Shown one piece after another: positions 8,572 to 17,647 of a stretch of 64,000 bases of DNA; the first letter of the stretch is position 1, and the number at the start of each line of letters is the position of its first letter. Where the stretch lies: NCBI GenBank assembly GCA_016710745.1, contig JADJVB010000010.1, positions 744,001 through 808,000 of the forward strand, written 5' to 3'. The translations under genes and the position numbers were made by a program. The DNA is from Chitinophagaceae bacterium (GTDB lineage Bacteria > Bacteroidota > Bacteroidia > Chitinophagales > Chitinophagaceae). The notes under the pieces were generated by a model. The model did not search any database, was not told the DNA's origin, and saw only the letters and a list, made by a program, of their open reading frames with translations.

Positions 8572-9503
8572 ATGGCGGCCATTATTCAGGTAAGTAATCT
8601 TTCCAAACAATTTAAAGACATTCATGCAGTTGACGACCTGTCGTTTACCGTTGAAAAAGGCGATGTATATGGTTTCCTGGGCCAGAATGGAGCAGGTAAA
8701 TCCACCAGTATACGCATGCTGCTAACCTTGATAAAGCCAACAGCCGGGCAGATCAGCATTTTTGGAAAAGATCTTTTTACCCATCGTCGCGAAATATTAA
8801 AGCAGGTGGGCGCAATTATCGAAAAACCTGATCTGTATAAATACCTGTCGGCCTATGATAACCTCTCCATTTTTGCAAAACTAAGCGGCCTTGTTCCAAA
8901 AAGAACTTTGTTGATGGATCGCTTGAAAATGGTTGGATTGGAAGAACGGGCCAACAGCAAGGTAAAAACCTTCAGCCAGGGGATGAAACAGCGGTTGGGC
9001 ATCGCCGTGGCACTGGTACACGATCCTCAACTGATCATATTGGATGAACCAACCAATGGGCTCGATCCCCAAGGCATTGCCGATATGCGTAACCTGATCT
9101 TGCAGCTGAGCCGCGATATGGGTAAAACGATTGTTGTTTCATCGCACCTGCTCAGCGAAATTGAATTGATCGCCAACCGGATGCTGATCATTCACAAAGG
9201 AAGAAAAATAATTGAGGGTAAAGTTGCTGAACTGCTCGATCCTTCAAAATCACTGGTACAGTTAGAAACAAACAATAATACCGCTACCCGGGAAAAACTA
9301 AAACAAACGGCATGGGGCGCCATGCTGCAACCTGATGAACAACTCCTGCGGTTAAGGATGAATAAGGAAGATGTGCCGGGTTAATTGCTCACCTGGTATC
9401 ATTACAGGTGCAGGTGCTTTCTGTTAATCCTATGCATTCTTTGGAAAACTATTTTCTTTCACTAACAACCCAGCCAGGCCATGTGGAATCTACTGCAAAT
9501 TGA
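8572..9503 (+). CDS. ABC transporter ATP-binding protein (frameshift near 9380)
   Basis: The ATPase has Walker A G-Q-N-G-A-G-K-S-T, signature F-S-Q-G-M-K-Q-R-L, Walker B with L-D-E-P-T-N-G-L-D-P and the H-loop S-S-H-L-L-S-E, as in multidrug/bacitracin-type ABC exporters. The reading frame as given stops at 9384. The expected C-terminal segment, including H-S-L-E-N-Y-F-L-S-L-T, continues in the next frame from 9381 to a TGA at 9501-9503. One extra G in the run at 9378-9380 would restore the gene, and the restored end overlaps the permease start at 9481 by 23 bp, a usual operon arrangement. The ATG at 8572 is preferred to a TTG at 8554. Confidence 0.85.
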
Positions 9504-10362
9504 ACTGTTTAAAATAATGCGGAAGCCCAGAACCTACCTGGCTTTTGGTATCATAGCGGCTTTTATTTTTTTAATTCAGCTGGGGTTATTGGTAAATGGT
9601 AAAGACTGGATGATGTTTATGATGGGCTCCCTGGGCGAAACCATGAACATCGATTATGGGAAACTGGTGAACGGATATGCAGTTTGTTTTTTTGTGCTGA
9701 ACTTACTGCTGGTGCACGTGCCCATCCTGGTGGCCCTGGTGGCCGGCGATGTAGTATCGGGGGAAGCCAGTATGGGCACGTTGAGATTGCTGGCTGCCAA
9801 ACCCGTAAGCCGAACGCAGATCATACTGGCCAAATATTTTGCCACTGCGGTTTATGTTTTTGCTTTACTGGCCTGGATCGCCGTGATTTCCCTGGTGGTA
9901 AGTCTTGCGGTTTTTGGTAAGAACGACCTGGTGGTGGCAAAAACCAGCGGACTGCAATTGATAGAATCAAGTGATGTGTTGTGGCGGTATTTTTTCGCCT
10001 TTGGTTTTGCCTTTATTGCCATGATGGTGGTGGCGGCTATTTCACTTTTACTGTCTACCCTGTCCGAAAATTCGATTGGCCCCATCGTGGCTACCGTAGG
10101 TATCATCATCGTGTGTACGTTGATCAGCGAAATGGAGATACCGCTGTATCAAAAATATATCAAACCCTACCTGTTTACCACCTATATGCTGGGCTGGAAG
10201 GGATTTTTTTATATAGGATCCACTGCTGATGGAGAAACCATTAAGGGGTCGATACAGTATTTGCCGGCCATTTTAAAAAGTGTGGGTGCCTTGTTGCTGT
10301 ATATCGTGGCATTGGTTTCGGCATCCGTTTTTATTTTTCGTAAAAAAGATATTTTATCTTAA
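9481..10362 (+). CDS. ABC-2 type transporter permease
   Basis: A 293-residue membrane protein with six likely transmembrane segments. After the second segment it carries a cytoplasmic element, D-V-V-S-G-E-A-S-M-G-T-L-R, the coupling-helix signature of ABC-2 permeases related to the Nat and bacitracin exporters. A large domain lies between segments 1 and 2. It pairs with the ATPase just upstream to form an exporter of unknown substrate. It is followed after 9 bp by a LolA-like exported protein, so the exporter may act in envelope maintenance. Confidence 0.88.
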   Translation: MWNLLQIELFKIMRKPRTYLAFGIIAAFIFLIQLGLLVNGKDWMMFMMGSLGETMNIDYGKLVNGYAVCFFVLNLLLVHVPILVALVAGDVVSGEASMGTLRLLAAKPVSRTQIILAKYFATAVYVFALLAWIAVISLVVSLAVFGKNDLVVAKTSGLQLIESSDVLWRYFFAFGFAFIAMMVVAAISLLLSTLSENSIGPIVATVGIIIVCTLISEMEIPLYQKYIKPYLFTTYMLGWKGFFYIGSTADGETIKGSIQYLPAILKSVGALLLYIVALVSASVFIFRKKDILS

Positions 10363-10371
10363 ATCCGTTTC

Positions 10372-11064
10372 ATGAAAAAAAAATTATTTATTCTTTTGCT
10401 TATCCCGGTTTCATTTTTTGCCCGGGCGCAGGATGCGGCCATTTTGGTACAAAAAGTAAAAGACAAAATTGGCCTGGTGAATAATTATGAAGCGAATGGT
10501 AAAATGAAAACCAATATTGCTTTTTTAAAAGTACCGGTAGCTACTGTAAAATTATATTTTAAAAAACCTGATCAGCTCCTTATCAAAAATGAAAAAGGTA
10601 TTTCATTTGTTCCTAAAACGGCGGTGAATATAAACCTGAACAACGTGCTCAACAATGGAAAATACAGTGTGTTGGATGCAGGTGCCGATAAAATAGGCGG
10701 CACGGTTGTTACCGTGGTAAAGTTGCTCCCCGAAGATGATAATGCTGATGTGGTATTATCTACCTTGTACATCGATCCGCTTAAACTGGTTGTGCTCAAA
10801 TCTAAAACCACCACCAGGGATAACGGAACCTATGAGCTGGAGATGAGCTATGGAAAATATATTGCTTACGGGTTACCCGACAAGGTTATTTTTTCGTTTA
10901 ATACCAAGGATTATAAATTACCCAAGGGGGTAACTTTCGATTTTGAGGATGGGAGCACTAAGAAGACCCCGGCAGAAAAGCGTAATAATCAAAAAGGGAA
11001 AGTAGAAATTGCGATCGGTTCCTATACCATCAACAAGGGCATCAGTGATGCTGTTTTTAAATAG
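10372..11064 (+). CDS. LolA-like outer-membrane lipoprotein-sorting protein
   Basis: A 230-residue exported protein with signal peptide to about residue 20 (F-A-R-A-Q). The mature part has the order of strands of the LolA/LolB half-barrel: an early V-K-L-Y-F-K-K-P-D-Q-L-L strand pair typical of the family, an L-Y-I-D-P strand, and a late Y-G-K-Y-I-A-Y-G-L-P-D-K-V element. LolA-fold proteins carry acylated lipids or lipoproteins through the periplasm. It follows the permease gene by 9 bp, so it is probably co-transcribed with the exporter. Its fold is better supported than its exact cargo. Confidence 0.72.
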   Translation: MKKKLFILLLIPVSFFARAQDAAILVQKVKDKIGLVNNYEANGKMKTNIAFLKVPVATVKLYFKKPDQLLIKNEKGISFVPKTAVNINLNNVLNNGKYSVLDAGADKIGGTVVTVVKLLPEDDNADVVLSTLYIDPLKLVVLKSKTTTRDNGTYELEMSYGKYIAYGLPDKVIFSFNTKDYKLPKGVTFDFEDGSTKKTPAEKRNNQKGKVEIAIGSYTINKGISDAVFK

Positions 11065-11086
11065 AAATCGGTGATCCATCAAACGG

Positions 11087-12192
11087 TTACTCGGGCAACT
11101 CACTGATTCTTTCATCAACCATATTGGCGTTAACAACCGCACTTTTTTTGTCAAGCGGGTTTTTGTGCTGCTCGTCATATTCATACCGGCCCTGTATAAT
11201 ATCCACGCATTTAAAAATGGCTTCCCTGAAAGAAGATTCATCGGCCTTGCCGCTTCCGGCAATGTCAAATGCCACGCCATGATCGGGAGAGGTACGTACA
11301 CCGGGCAAACCGGCTGTATAATTCACCCCTTCACCAAGGGCCAACGATTTAAAAGGAATCAAACCCTGGTCGTGATACATCGCCAGCACGGCATCAAATT
11401 TTTGGTAATGCCCGCGGGCAAAGAATGCATCGGCCGGGTAGGGGCCAAAACAAAAAATGTCTTTCTGTTTGGCATCCTTAATGGCCGGTTTAATGATCTC
11501 TTCTTCTTCTTTACCAATGAGACCATCATCCCCGGCATGCGGGTTTAAACCCAAAACAGCAATTCTTGGTTTGTTAATATTAAAATCTCTTTTTAATGAG
11601 TTATTGATGATCTGCAGTTTGCTCACAATTTTTCGCGGGTAATATGTTTGGCAACATCCTGTACCGGTACATGTTCGGTAACCAGGGCAACCCGCATATT
11701 TTCGGCAATCATAAACATAGCTACATCAGTGGCACCGTATAAATTTTTTAAATAGGGCGTGTGGCCAGTGAAATTAAAATACTCGCTCTGCGTATTAGCT
11801 TTATGAATAGGTGCTGTTACCAGGCCATCGATCAAATTATCCTTCAAGGCCTGCGCTGCTGCCGTTAAACTGATAACGGCGTATTTGCCGCCAATATCGT
11901 TTAAAATGCCCGGGTTAATATTTACTTCTTCCTCCCAGCAGCTATACAAATTCACCTGTTTGGGATTTGGCCTGTTCAATTCTTTGATATAGAAAAAATT
12001 AATGTTCGCATCCGGCAGGCCTTTTCTGTAAAAGTTGACGGCTTTGTTGTTACCAAATAAAATGGGCGTACAAATATCCAGGATCCGGTTATCCGACAGG
12101 GTTTTTAAGATGATCTCGATACCGATGCCATTTAGATCACCACCGCTGATCCCGATCACAGGTTTTTTATCTGAAGAAGAACTCATATTCAT
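11087..12192 (-). CDS. pdxA: 4-hydroxythreonine-4-phosphate dehydrogenase PdxA (frameshift near 11630)
   Basis: PdxA oxidises 4-phosphohydroxy-L-threonine in the pyridoxal phosphate pathway, using NAD and a divalent metal. The N-terminal part (11623-12192) has the G-D-L-N-G-I-G-I-E-I motif and T-A-P-I-H-K with a metal-site F-T-G-H-T. The C-terminal part (11087-11626) has Y-H-D-Q-G-L-I-P-F-K and T-S-P-D-H-G. The two halves are in different frames. The A run on the coding strand (11629-11633 in window coordinates) has five bases where six would give a continuous T-R-E-K-I-V-S-K. As this is a core biosynthetic gene, a sequencing error is likely. It converges with the LolA-like gene. Confidence 0.9.
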
Positions 12193-12315
12193 AATTGTTT
12201 ATCAGTAAAAATACAAATTCTTAGTGGTAAGTTTTTGGATTCGGTTAAAATTTCGGGAATGGGCTTTGAAAAACATGTCGTTTTGAAAGTATTTGGGCAA
12301 ATGAAGGGTATAAAA

Positions 12316-12355
12316 GAACCGGGCTGATGCATTTAATTATGCAGCAGCCCGGTCA
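12316..12355 (-). terminator. Terminator of the giant T9SS protein gene
   Basis: ACCGGGCTGATGCAT (12318-12332) pairs with ATGCAGCAGCCCGGT (12339-12353) with one mismatch and a 6-nt loop. Read on the minus strand it follows the stop codon at 12371 and is trailed by a T-rich stretch. Confidence 0.75.
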
Positions 12356-12370
12356 TCATAACACAGCGAA

Positions 12371-15300
12371 TTATTTAATTATCATGATATGCCTTACAAT
12401 CCTTTCCGAATCAGTTTCTATGATGACTGCATAGGAACCTGAACTGAACTTACTGAGGTCGAGATTGATATTATTAAATCCCCTGGTTAACTTTTCCTGC
12501 TGTATTAACACCCTGCTTCCGACCTTATCGATCAACACAAAAGTTGCCGGGATATCTTTGTCGACGAATAAATTTACGTTCACATAATTGTTGGCCGGGT
12601 TTGGCATAATGGTAACCGGAACGTTAGATTGATTTTTCCTGACGATAAATACGGGACTATATTTTATTTGCCCTTCTTTACCCACTACTTTGAGCCTGTA
12701 ATAAATGATATCATTGTTTATCAGGCTTATATCATCAGTATAATTAAAATGTTGTTCCTTGTGTAATTGTACAGCATCGGTTATGATGCCGATATTTGAA
12801 TAGTTAACATTATCAATGCTTCTTTCAATTTCAAAACGGTCAACTTCTTTCTCGGCAATTATCGACCACTTCAATAACACCGTGTTGCTTTTTTGTGTTC
12901 CGGTAAAGCTTAAGAATTCTACGGGTAATACATAACCTACAAAGCGCCAATCCCTGTCTGGTTGCGAAACCAGCGATTTTTGTACGGTTGTTCTGGATCC
13001 GGGAGCCGCATCACCAACAAAGGAACCTAAATTGCCCATCCGGTACGACGTTCCTTTTATATTGGTTACCGAGTTCAACGAATCAAATTTATTGTCCAGT
13101 CCATCTCCATCAGTATCCAGCCCGGTAAGGGTTACGTCATCATCGGCTATTTTATTGAGGTTAAAATCATTTCCTTCCACCCGGTCTATCAGGCCATCTC
13201 CGTCAGAATCCGGATCCCTGTAGTCGGGTAAATTATTGGCATTGTGGTCATAAACAAATATGCCCGATCCGCTAAAAGCCAGCGGCAAATAATCATAGGT
13301 ATTTACTATTCCGTCTCCATCAGTATCCGTAAGACCAGGTAACAGATAACCGGCGGTCGATTGGCCTTCAATATTGTCCGGAATACCATCGTCGTCTGAA
13401 TCAATATCCAGGTAATCGAATTTGCCATCTCCATCTGTGCTTCTCAGGTTCAGTGAGACAAAACCCGATACGGTAGTTGACCAACCGTTTGCTCCAATAA
13501 CACCGTCGGCCAGGCCATTCAGATCTGCATCTGGCAAACCTGCTTCAATAACATCGGCAATACCATCACCATCACTATCCAGATCGTAGGCATTGGGTCT
13601 GAAATCCCTGTCCATATTTTTGTTTGGATAATTATCAGCCCTGCCATCAACGGGGGCAATATCTAAACCGGTTGTTAATAAAGCACTGGCGGCAAAATTA
13701 TTGTCAGTCATCCCGTCATGGTTTGTGTCTACAAAATTATCAACCAAGCCATTATTATTGGCGTCAACGCCGCCTGCCTCTACCACATCCGGTATACCAT
13801 CATTGTCGCTATCCGTATCTAAATAATTGGGTATGCCATCGCCGTCAAAATCAGGAGCGCCTAATCCGTTGCCAGAGCTGTTAACGCCGGTATTATTAGC
13901 ATCTACGTTTTGAGAAAACCCGTCGTTGTCGGTATCAACATAATTATCAATAACACCGTCACCATTGGTATCAACGCCATAGGATTCAACCACATCCGGT
14001 ATGCCGTCATTGTCGCTGTCTAGGTCATATTGATTGATGATACCGTCTAAATCTTTATCGGCAAGGTCATTTACGCCGTCTAAATTGGTATCTATGAAGG
14101 GGAGGAAATTAATATCAAGATAATTAGGGATACCATCATTATCCGAATCAGCGCCCCAATCAAAATTATCGTTTACGCTGTCAAAATTATTATCAACAAA
14201 ACCCGGGTAAGTAGGGTCATTCCAGTTAGGTATGCCGTTGGAATTGGCATCCTGCAGAGCAACCGGGTTATTAAATTCTACATAATCCGGAATACCGTCA
14301 TTATCATCGTCGATATCAATACAATTATTTATGATAATGGTAACCGGTGTAACATCCGAATAGTTACAGGAGCTGCCTGCCAGATTAATGGCATTTGTAG
14401 CTACAACCATCCTGTACTGGTCTCCGTTATTTGCGGGTGTGGTTGCGGTGGGGGGTAGTGTATATGAGTTTATATACTCGTATGTAGTGCCATTCCAAAC
14501 GGTACTGGCAACCCCATTGGTTCCGGGAATATCTGTCCAGGTGGCGCCACCATTTGTACTTCGCTGCCATTTGTAATAAATATATACATTATAGAACGAC
14601 CTTACGGTGTCGGTAATGGTAAGTGTGGCACCTGTACAAACCGTGGGGTTTGAAGAAGGAGAGTAGGTCATATTGGGATAACAGGTTCTGATACTGATAT
14701 CATCCAAAGCCCAGTCGTTACCACCGCCACCGGGTGCATTATTTCTAAACGTTACTTTAAAATTATTTTGGTTTGATAAGGTTTTAAAAATAAAAGAGCG
14801 TCTCACCCATTTATTTAAGGTATCCGAACCTGTTTGGGTACCGCCTAATCCCTGGTACCTCAGTTCTCCGGTAGTATAGTAATCAATGTCGTCAATTTCA
14901 ATGGCAATATTGGGCCGTACACCTGAGGAGTCGCCGGGTGCCGTAGGGAGGTATCCTGCAGCAGTGGAGGCCGTTCCGGTTGAATCGCAACCACATTTGT
15001 AACAAATATTTTTGAACCAGGCAGAGATCTCATAAAAGGTTTCTGTACAGGCACCGGTTACATTATATTCAAAAGCCACATCAGTTCGGTATGCCGAGTT
15101 AATGGCAAGCATATAGCCACATGGATTGGTTGCACTAATGGGCAATGCAGCATTGCAGGGTTTATTGCCCTTTGACGTGTTGCCCGTGTTTACTGCCCCG
15201 GTATGGTCTCCCGTGATGTCCCAATGACCGAATACCCTTGGCCCTGCCGCTGCCGGTTTGGGCACCGTTTGAATAATTGAGTTATTTGCGCTGGTATTAT

Positions 15301-17203
15301 TTGCCACGCCGTAATAGTAATCCTGGGGTGCATTCGCACCAAACGTTGCATATATATATGACGTGTTTGCTGAAGCGGCCCTGTTTTGCGAACCGGGGCT
15401 GGCTGCTGGTGCGCCAAATGTTCCGTTAAATTCGTCGCCTAACAGGTTAACTGGGGATACCGCATCAGGACATGCATCAGGACTTTGGTATACGATCAGG
15501 CTATCGTTCGGAAAATTGGTTTTAATGAAAACGCTGGTCACCGAATCCCGGTACCTGAACGCCCCACCTCCGTAATTTAATTTTGTATCGTAGGCTGCAT
15601 CAACCCTTACACGATAGGTAGCCATGACTATACAGGATCCACCAAACACGGAAGGCCTGGAGCTGCTTCGTAAAATCCCTCCTCTTGTTTTTAAGGCACC
15701 AATACCAAAATTGATCTGGAAAACCGTATCCGCTCCCACTGTGCTGAGCCAACCCGGATCAAGATCCACATTACTATCGGTAAAGGATTGGTAAAGTTTT
15801 CCTTCGTTTGTTGTTAAGGAAAGCGTGTTGGGGATATACGTAAATCCACTGGCTGCCTTTAACGTATCGTAAAAACTGATACTGTCAACAGCCCGGTGTT
15901 GATTTGCCAGATTTCTTTGAACAACAAATGTGGCCCTTATTTCCAGGGTATCACCCGGATCAATAGTACCGCCCACGGTACCATCTGTTATATTTACATA
16001 GGTTTTACCATAATCTACCCTTGCGCTGCCGGTAAAGTCTATATCTGTAATACAAATTCTGAAATTAAAGGATCCCGAACCCACGGGCCCGGTTAAGTTA
16101 GTAGTTGTTAACCGTACATAATAGGTAGTACCAATGGATAAACCAGCCCCACCCGGGTTTATATTTGTATTGAGAGGTGATGGTTGGCAGGTACCCGGAA
16201 CTTCAGTTAAAGATCCACAGGTACCGGTAAATAATTGAATGCGGGGCCCTGCAGTAGCAAGATTACCGCCTACTGCACTTAACGTGATAATTGGATATTG
16301 CGATTGTGCAACAAACTGATACCATATATCAGGCGAAGCCGCATTTCCACAAGCAGGTAAGCCCGCCGTAGCCGTTGCAGAAAGAAAAGTGCCAAATGTA
16401 TTGGTACAGGTATAGCCACTGGTTAATAATATGGCACCGGAGCAGGAATCATTAGCATGCGGTGGTGGTGGCCCTGCCGCATATTCGTAAAAAGTTATTA
16501 TGGATGTTTGCCCGGCATCCGGTCCCCTCGCAGTCTGTGTTTCACTTACATTCCCTGTTGCCCCGGGCGAACCAAATAAAATATGATGTGCGTTGGTTGA
16601 TGAATTATCATTACCACTGGTATTATTTCTATACTGTGCCAGGCCGGTATTGTTCCACCCGGCGCCGGTAAGGGTTCCCCAGTTGTTATCATCAATCGAA
16701 AACCAGGATGCCAACGTAACGGTACTGTTGTTTGTGGTTGTTTGACCTGCCCTGGTTATCGTTGTACTGGCAGCGGTAAATGTTGCGGTTTGCTGAGCAG
16801 CATCTATTCCCCAAAGATTAGTTCCGGTTGTAGGCCTAAACACATGCATAACCACAGTTGTGGTATTTGTTGTGGAAAAATTTACACTGGGATTGGCAGC
16901 CCAGGTTCCGTTAAACCGGCACCAGAATATTCTCTGGGTACTGCTGGTTGTGCTGGCTGCTGTTTCTGAGGTCCAGGTTTGCCCACCGGCATTGTTTAAA
17001 GTATGTGTATTGCCGGTAACATAGCTATGAGAAGTCATGACCACCAGATCGCCCGCAACCATGGAAGCCGGAGGCGTTACCGCAACTGTAGTTGCACCGG
17101 TTTGGCTTCCGTTGTCGCCTGGGGTAGACGCCGAGCCAAAATAGGTTATTTGCCCGAAGCAGTTAACCGAAATAAGTACTAGTATGGCTAATAAGAGTCT
17201 CAC
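12371..17203 (-). CDS. Giant T9SS-secreted protein with thrombospondin type-3-like calcium-binding repeats
   Basis: A 1610-residue protein with a signal peptide to about residue 18. N-terminal beta domains lie at about 20-390. A conserved-repeat/DUF11-like segment (about 390-560) and a jelly-roll-like segment (about 585-850) follow. About 500 residues (about 990-1450) are packed with D-x-D-x-D-G-I-P-type acidic loops, as in thrombospondin type-3 repeats that bind calcium. The protein ends in a beta domain and a T9SS type A sorting tail (P-N-P-A-N-N-Y-V, then a basic end). It is predicted to be anchored on or released from the cell surface, perhaps as an adhesin. A frameshifted paralogue with the same repeat layout lies at 26292-30856 on the other strand. 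This copy is intact over 4.8 kb. Confidence 0.85.
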   Translation of the reverse strand: MRLLLAILVLISVNCFGQITYFGSASTPGDNGSQTGATTVAVTPPASMVAGDLVVMTSHSYVTGNTHTLNNAGGQTWTSETAASTTSSTQRIFWCRFNGTWAANPSVNFSTTNTTTVVMHVFRPTTGTNLWGIDAAQQTATFTAASTTITRAGQTTTNNSTVTLASWFSIDDNNWGTLTGAGWNNTGLAQYRNNTSGNDNSSTNAHHILFGSPGATGNVSETQTARGPDAGQTSIITFYEYAAGPPPPHANDSCSGAILLTSGYTCTNTFGTFLSATATAGLPACGNAASPDIWYQFVAQSQYPIITLSAVGGNLATAGPRIQLFTGTCGSLTEVPGTCQPSPLNTNINPGGAGLSIGTTYYVRLTTTNLTGPVGSGSFNFRICITDIDFTGSARVDYGKTYVNITDGTVGGTIDPGDTLEIRATFVVQRNLANQHRAVDSISFYDTLKAASGFTYIPNTLSLTTNEGKLYQSFTDSNVDLDPGWLSTVGADTVFQINFGIGALKTRGGILRSSSRPSVFGGSCIVMATYRVRVDAAYDTKLNYGGGAFRYRDSVTSVFIKTNFPNDSLIVYQSPDACPDAVSPVNLLGDEFNGTFGAPAASPGSQNRAASANTSYIYATFGANAPQDYYYGVANNTSANNSIIQTVPKPAAAGPRVFGHWDITGDHTGAVNTGNTSKGNKPCNAALPISATNPCGYMLAINSAYRTDVAFEYNVTGACTETFYEISAWFKNICYKCGCDSTGTASTAAGYLPTAPGDSSGVRPNIAIEIDDIDYYTTGELRYQGLGGTQTGSDTLNKWVRRSFIFKTLSNQNNFKVTFRNNAPGGGGNDWALDDISIRTCYPNMTYSPSSNPTVCTGATLTITDTVRSFYNVYIYYKWQRSTNGGATWTDIPGTNGVASTVWNGTTYEYINSYTLPPTATTPANNGDQYRMVVATNAINLAGSSCNYSDVTPVTIIINNCIDIDDDNDGIPDYVEFNNPVALQDANSNGIPNWNDPTYPGFVDNNFDSVNDNFDWGADSDNDGIPNYLDINFLPFIDTNLDGVNDLADKDLDGIINQYDLDSDNDGIPDVVESYGVDTNGDGVIDNYVDTDNDGFSQNVDANNTGVNSSGNGLGAPDFDGDGIPNYLDTDSDNDGIPDVVEAGGVDANNNGLVDNFVDTNHDGMTDNNFAASALLTTGLDIAPVDGRADNYPNKNMDRDFRPNAYDLDSDGDGIADVIEAGLPDADLNGLADGVIGANGWSTTVSGFVSLNLRSTDGDGKFDYLDIDSDDDGIPDNIEGQSTAGYLLPGLTDTDGDGIVNTYDYLPLAFSGSGIFVYDHNANNLPDYRDPDSDGDGLIDRVEGNDFNLNKIADDDVTLTGLDTDGDGLDNKFDSLNSVTNIKGTSYRMGNLGSFVGDAAPGSRTTVQKSLVSQPDRDWRFVGYVLPVEFLSFTGTQKSNTVLLKWSIIAEKEVDRFEIERSIDNVNYSNIGIITDAVQLHKEQHFNYTDDISLINNDIIYYRLKVVGKEGQIKYSPVFIVRKNQSNVPVTIMPNPANNYVNVNLFVDKDIPATFVLIDKVGSRVLIQQEKLTRGFNNINLDLSKFSSGSYAVIIETDSERIVRHIMIIK

Positions 17204-17641
17204 TTAAAAATGTTTTAATTATTTAAAAGGGCAAAAATTATTTGTAGAAATATTGATTAATTCCGCGAAATTGATGTCGCCAACGATTACAGTGGGTAGA
17301 GAGAAATCAGTTGATTCCCTGCAAGATTTGTTTAACGGTAACGTTTTGGGAGCGTAAAAAATCACATACATATAAAGGATATTGGTTTTAAAAGGTACTG
17401 GGTTCCAAAAAAAATGTTTTGTAAGTGATCTATTGTAATAGAAACGCTACAAAACCTAATCTTCCTTCTACAAACGAACTGGAGCGATTATTATTGTGTA
17501 AAAACGATTTGGCTGCATTTCTTGAGGCCTTTTTTACTTAAAAGAACAGGTAGATTTACTCAGGTCCACAATAATTCCGGAATTTTTATGTTTATTAATC
17601 CTGACAAGCAATAAAATTTACCAATATCCACCTTTAACCAA
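17204..17641. other. Intergenic region, no gene seen
   Basis: AT-rich sequence between divergently transcribed secreted-protein genes. It must contain both promoters, but no perfect TAnnTTTG with a good -33 partner stands out. No coding pattern or RNA gene was seen. Confidence 0.4.
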
Positions 17642-17647
17642 TTGATT

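Noticed and set aside
11623..11635. Programmed frameshifting in pdxA
   Set aside because: There is only a run of five A without a slippery heptamer context, pseudoknot or conserved precedent, and the same kind of homopolymer error is seen in five other genes nearby.
12371..17203. DNA tandem repeats or CRISPR-like array in the giant gene
   Set aside because: The periodic pattern is the protein-level D-x-D-x-D repeat of a coding sequence. The DNA units vary in length and sequence and have no constant repeat with unique spacers.
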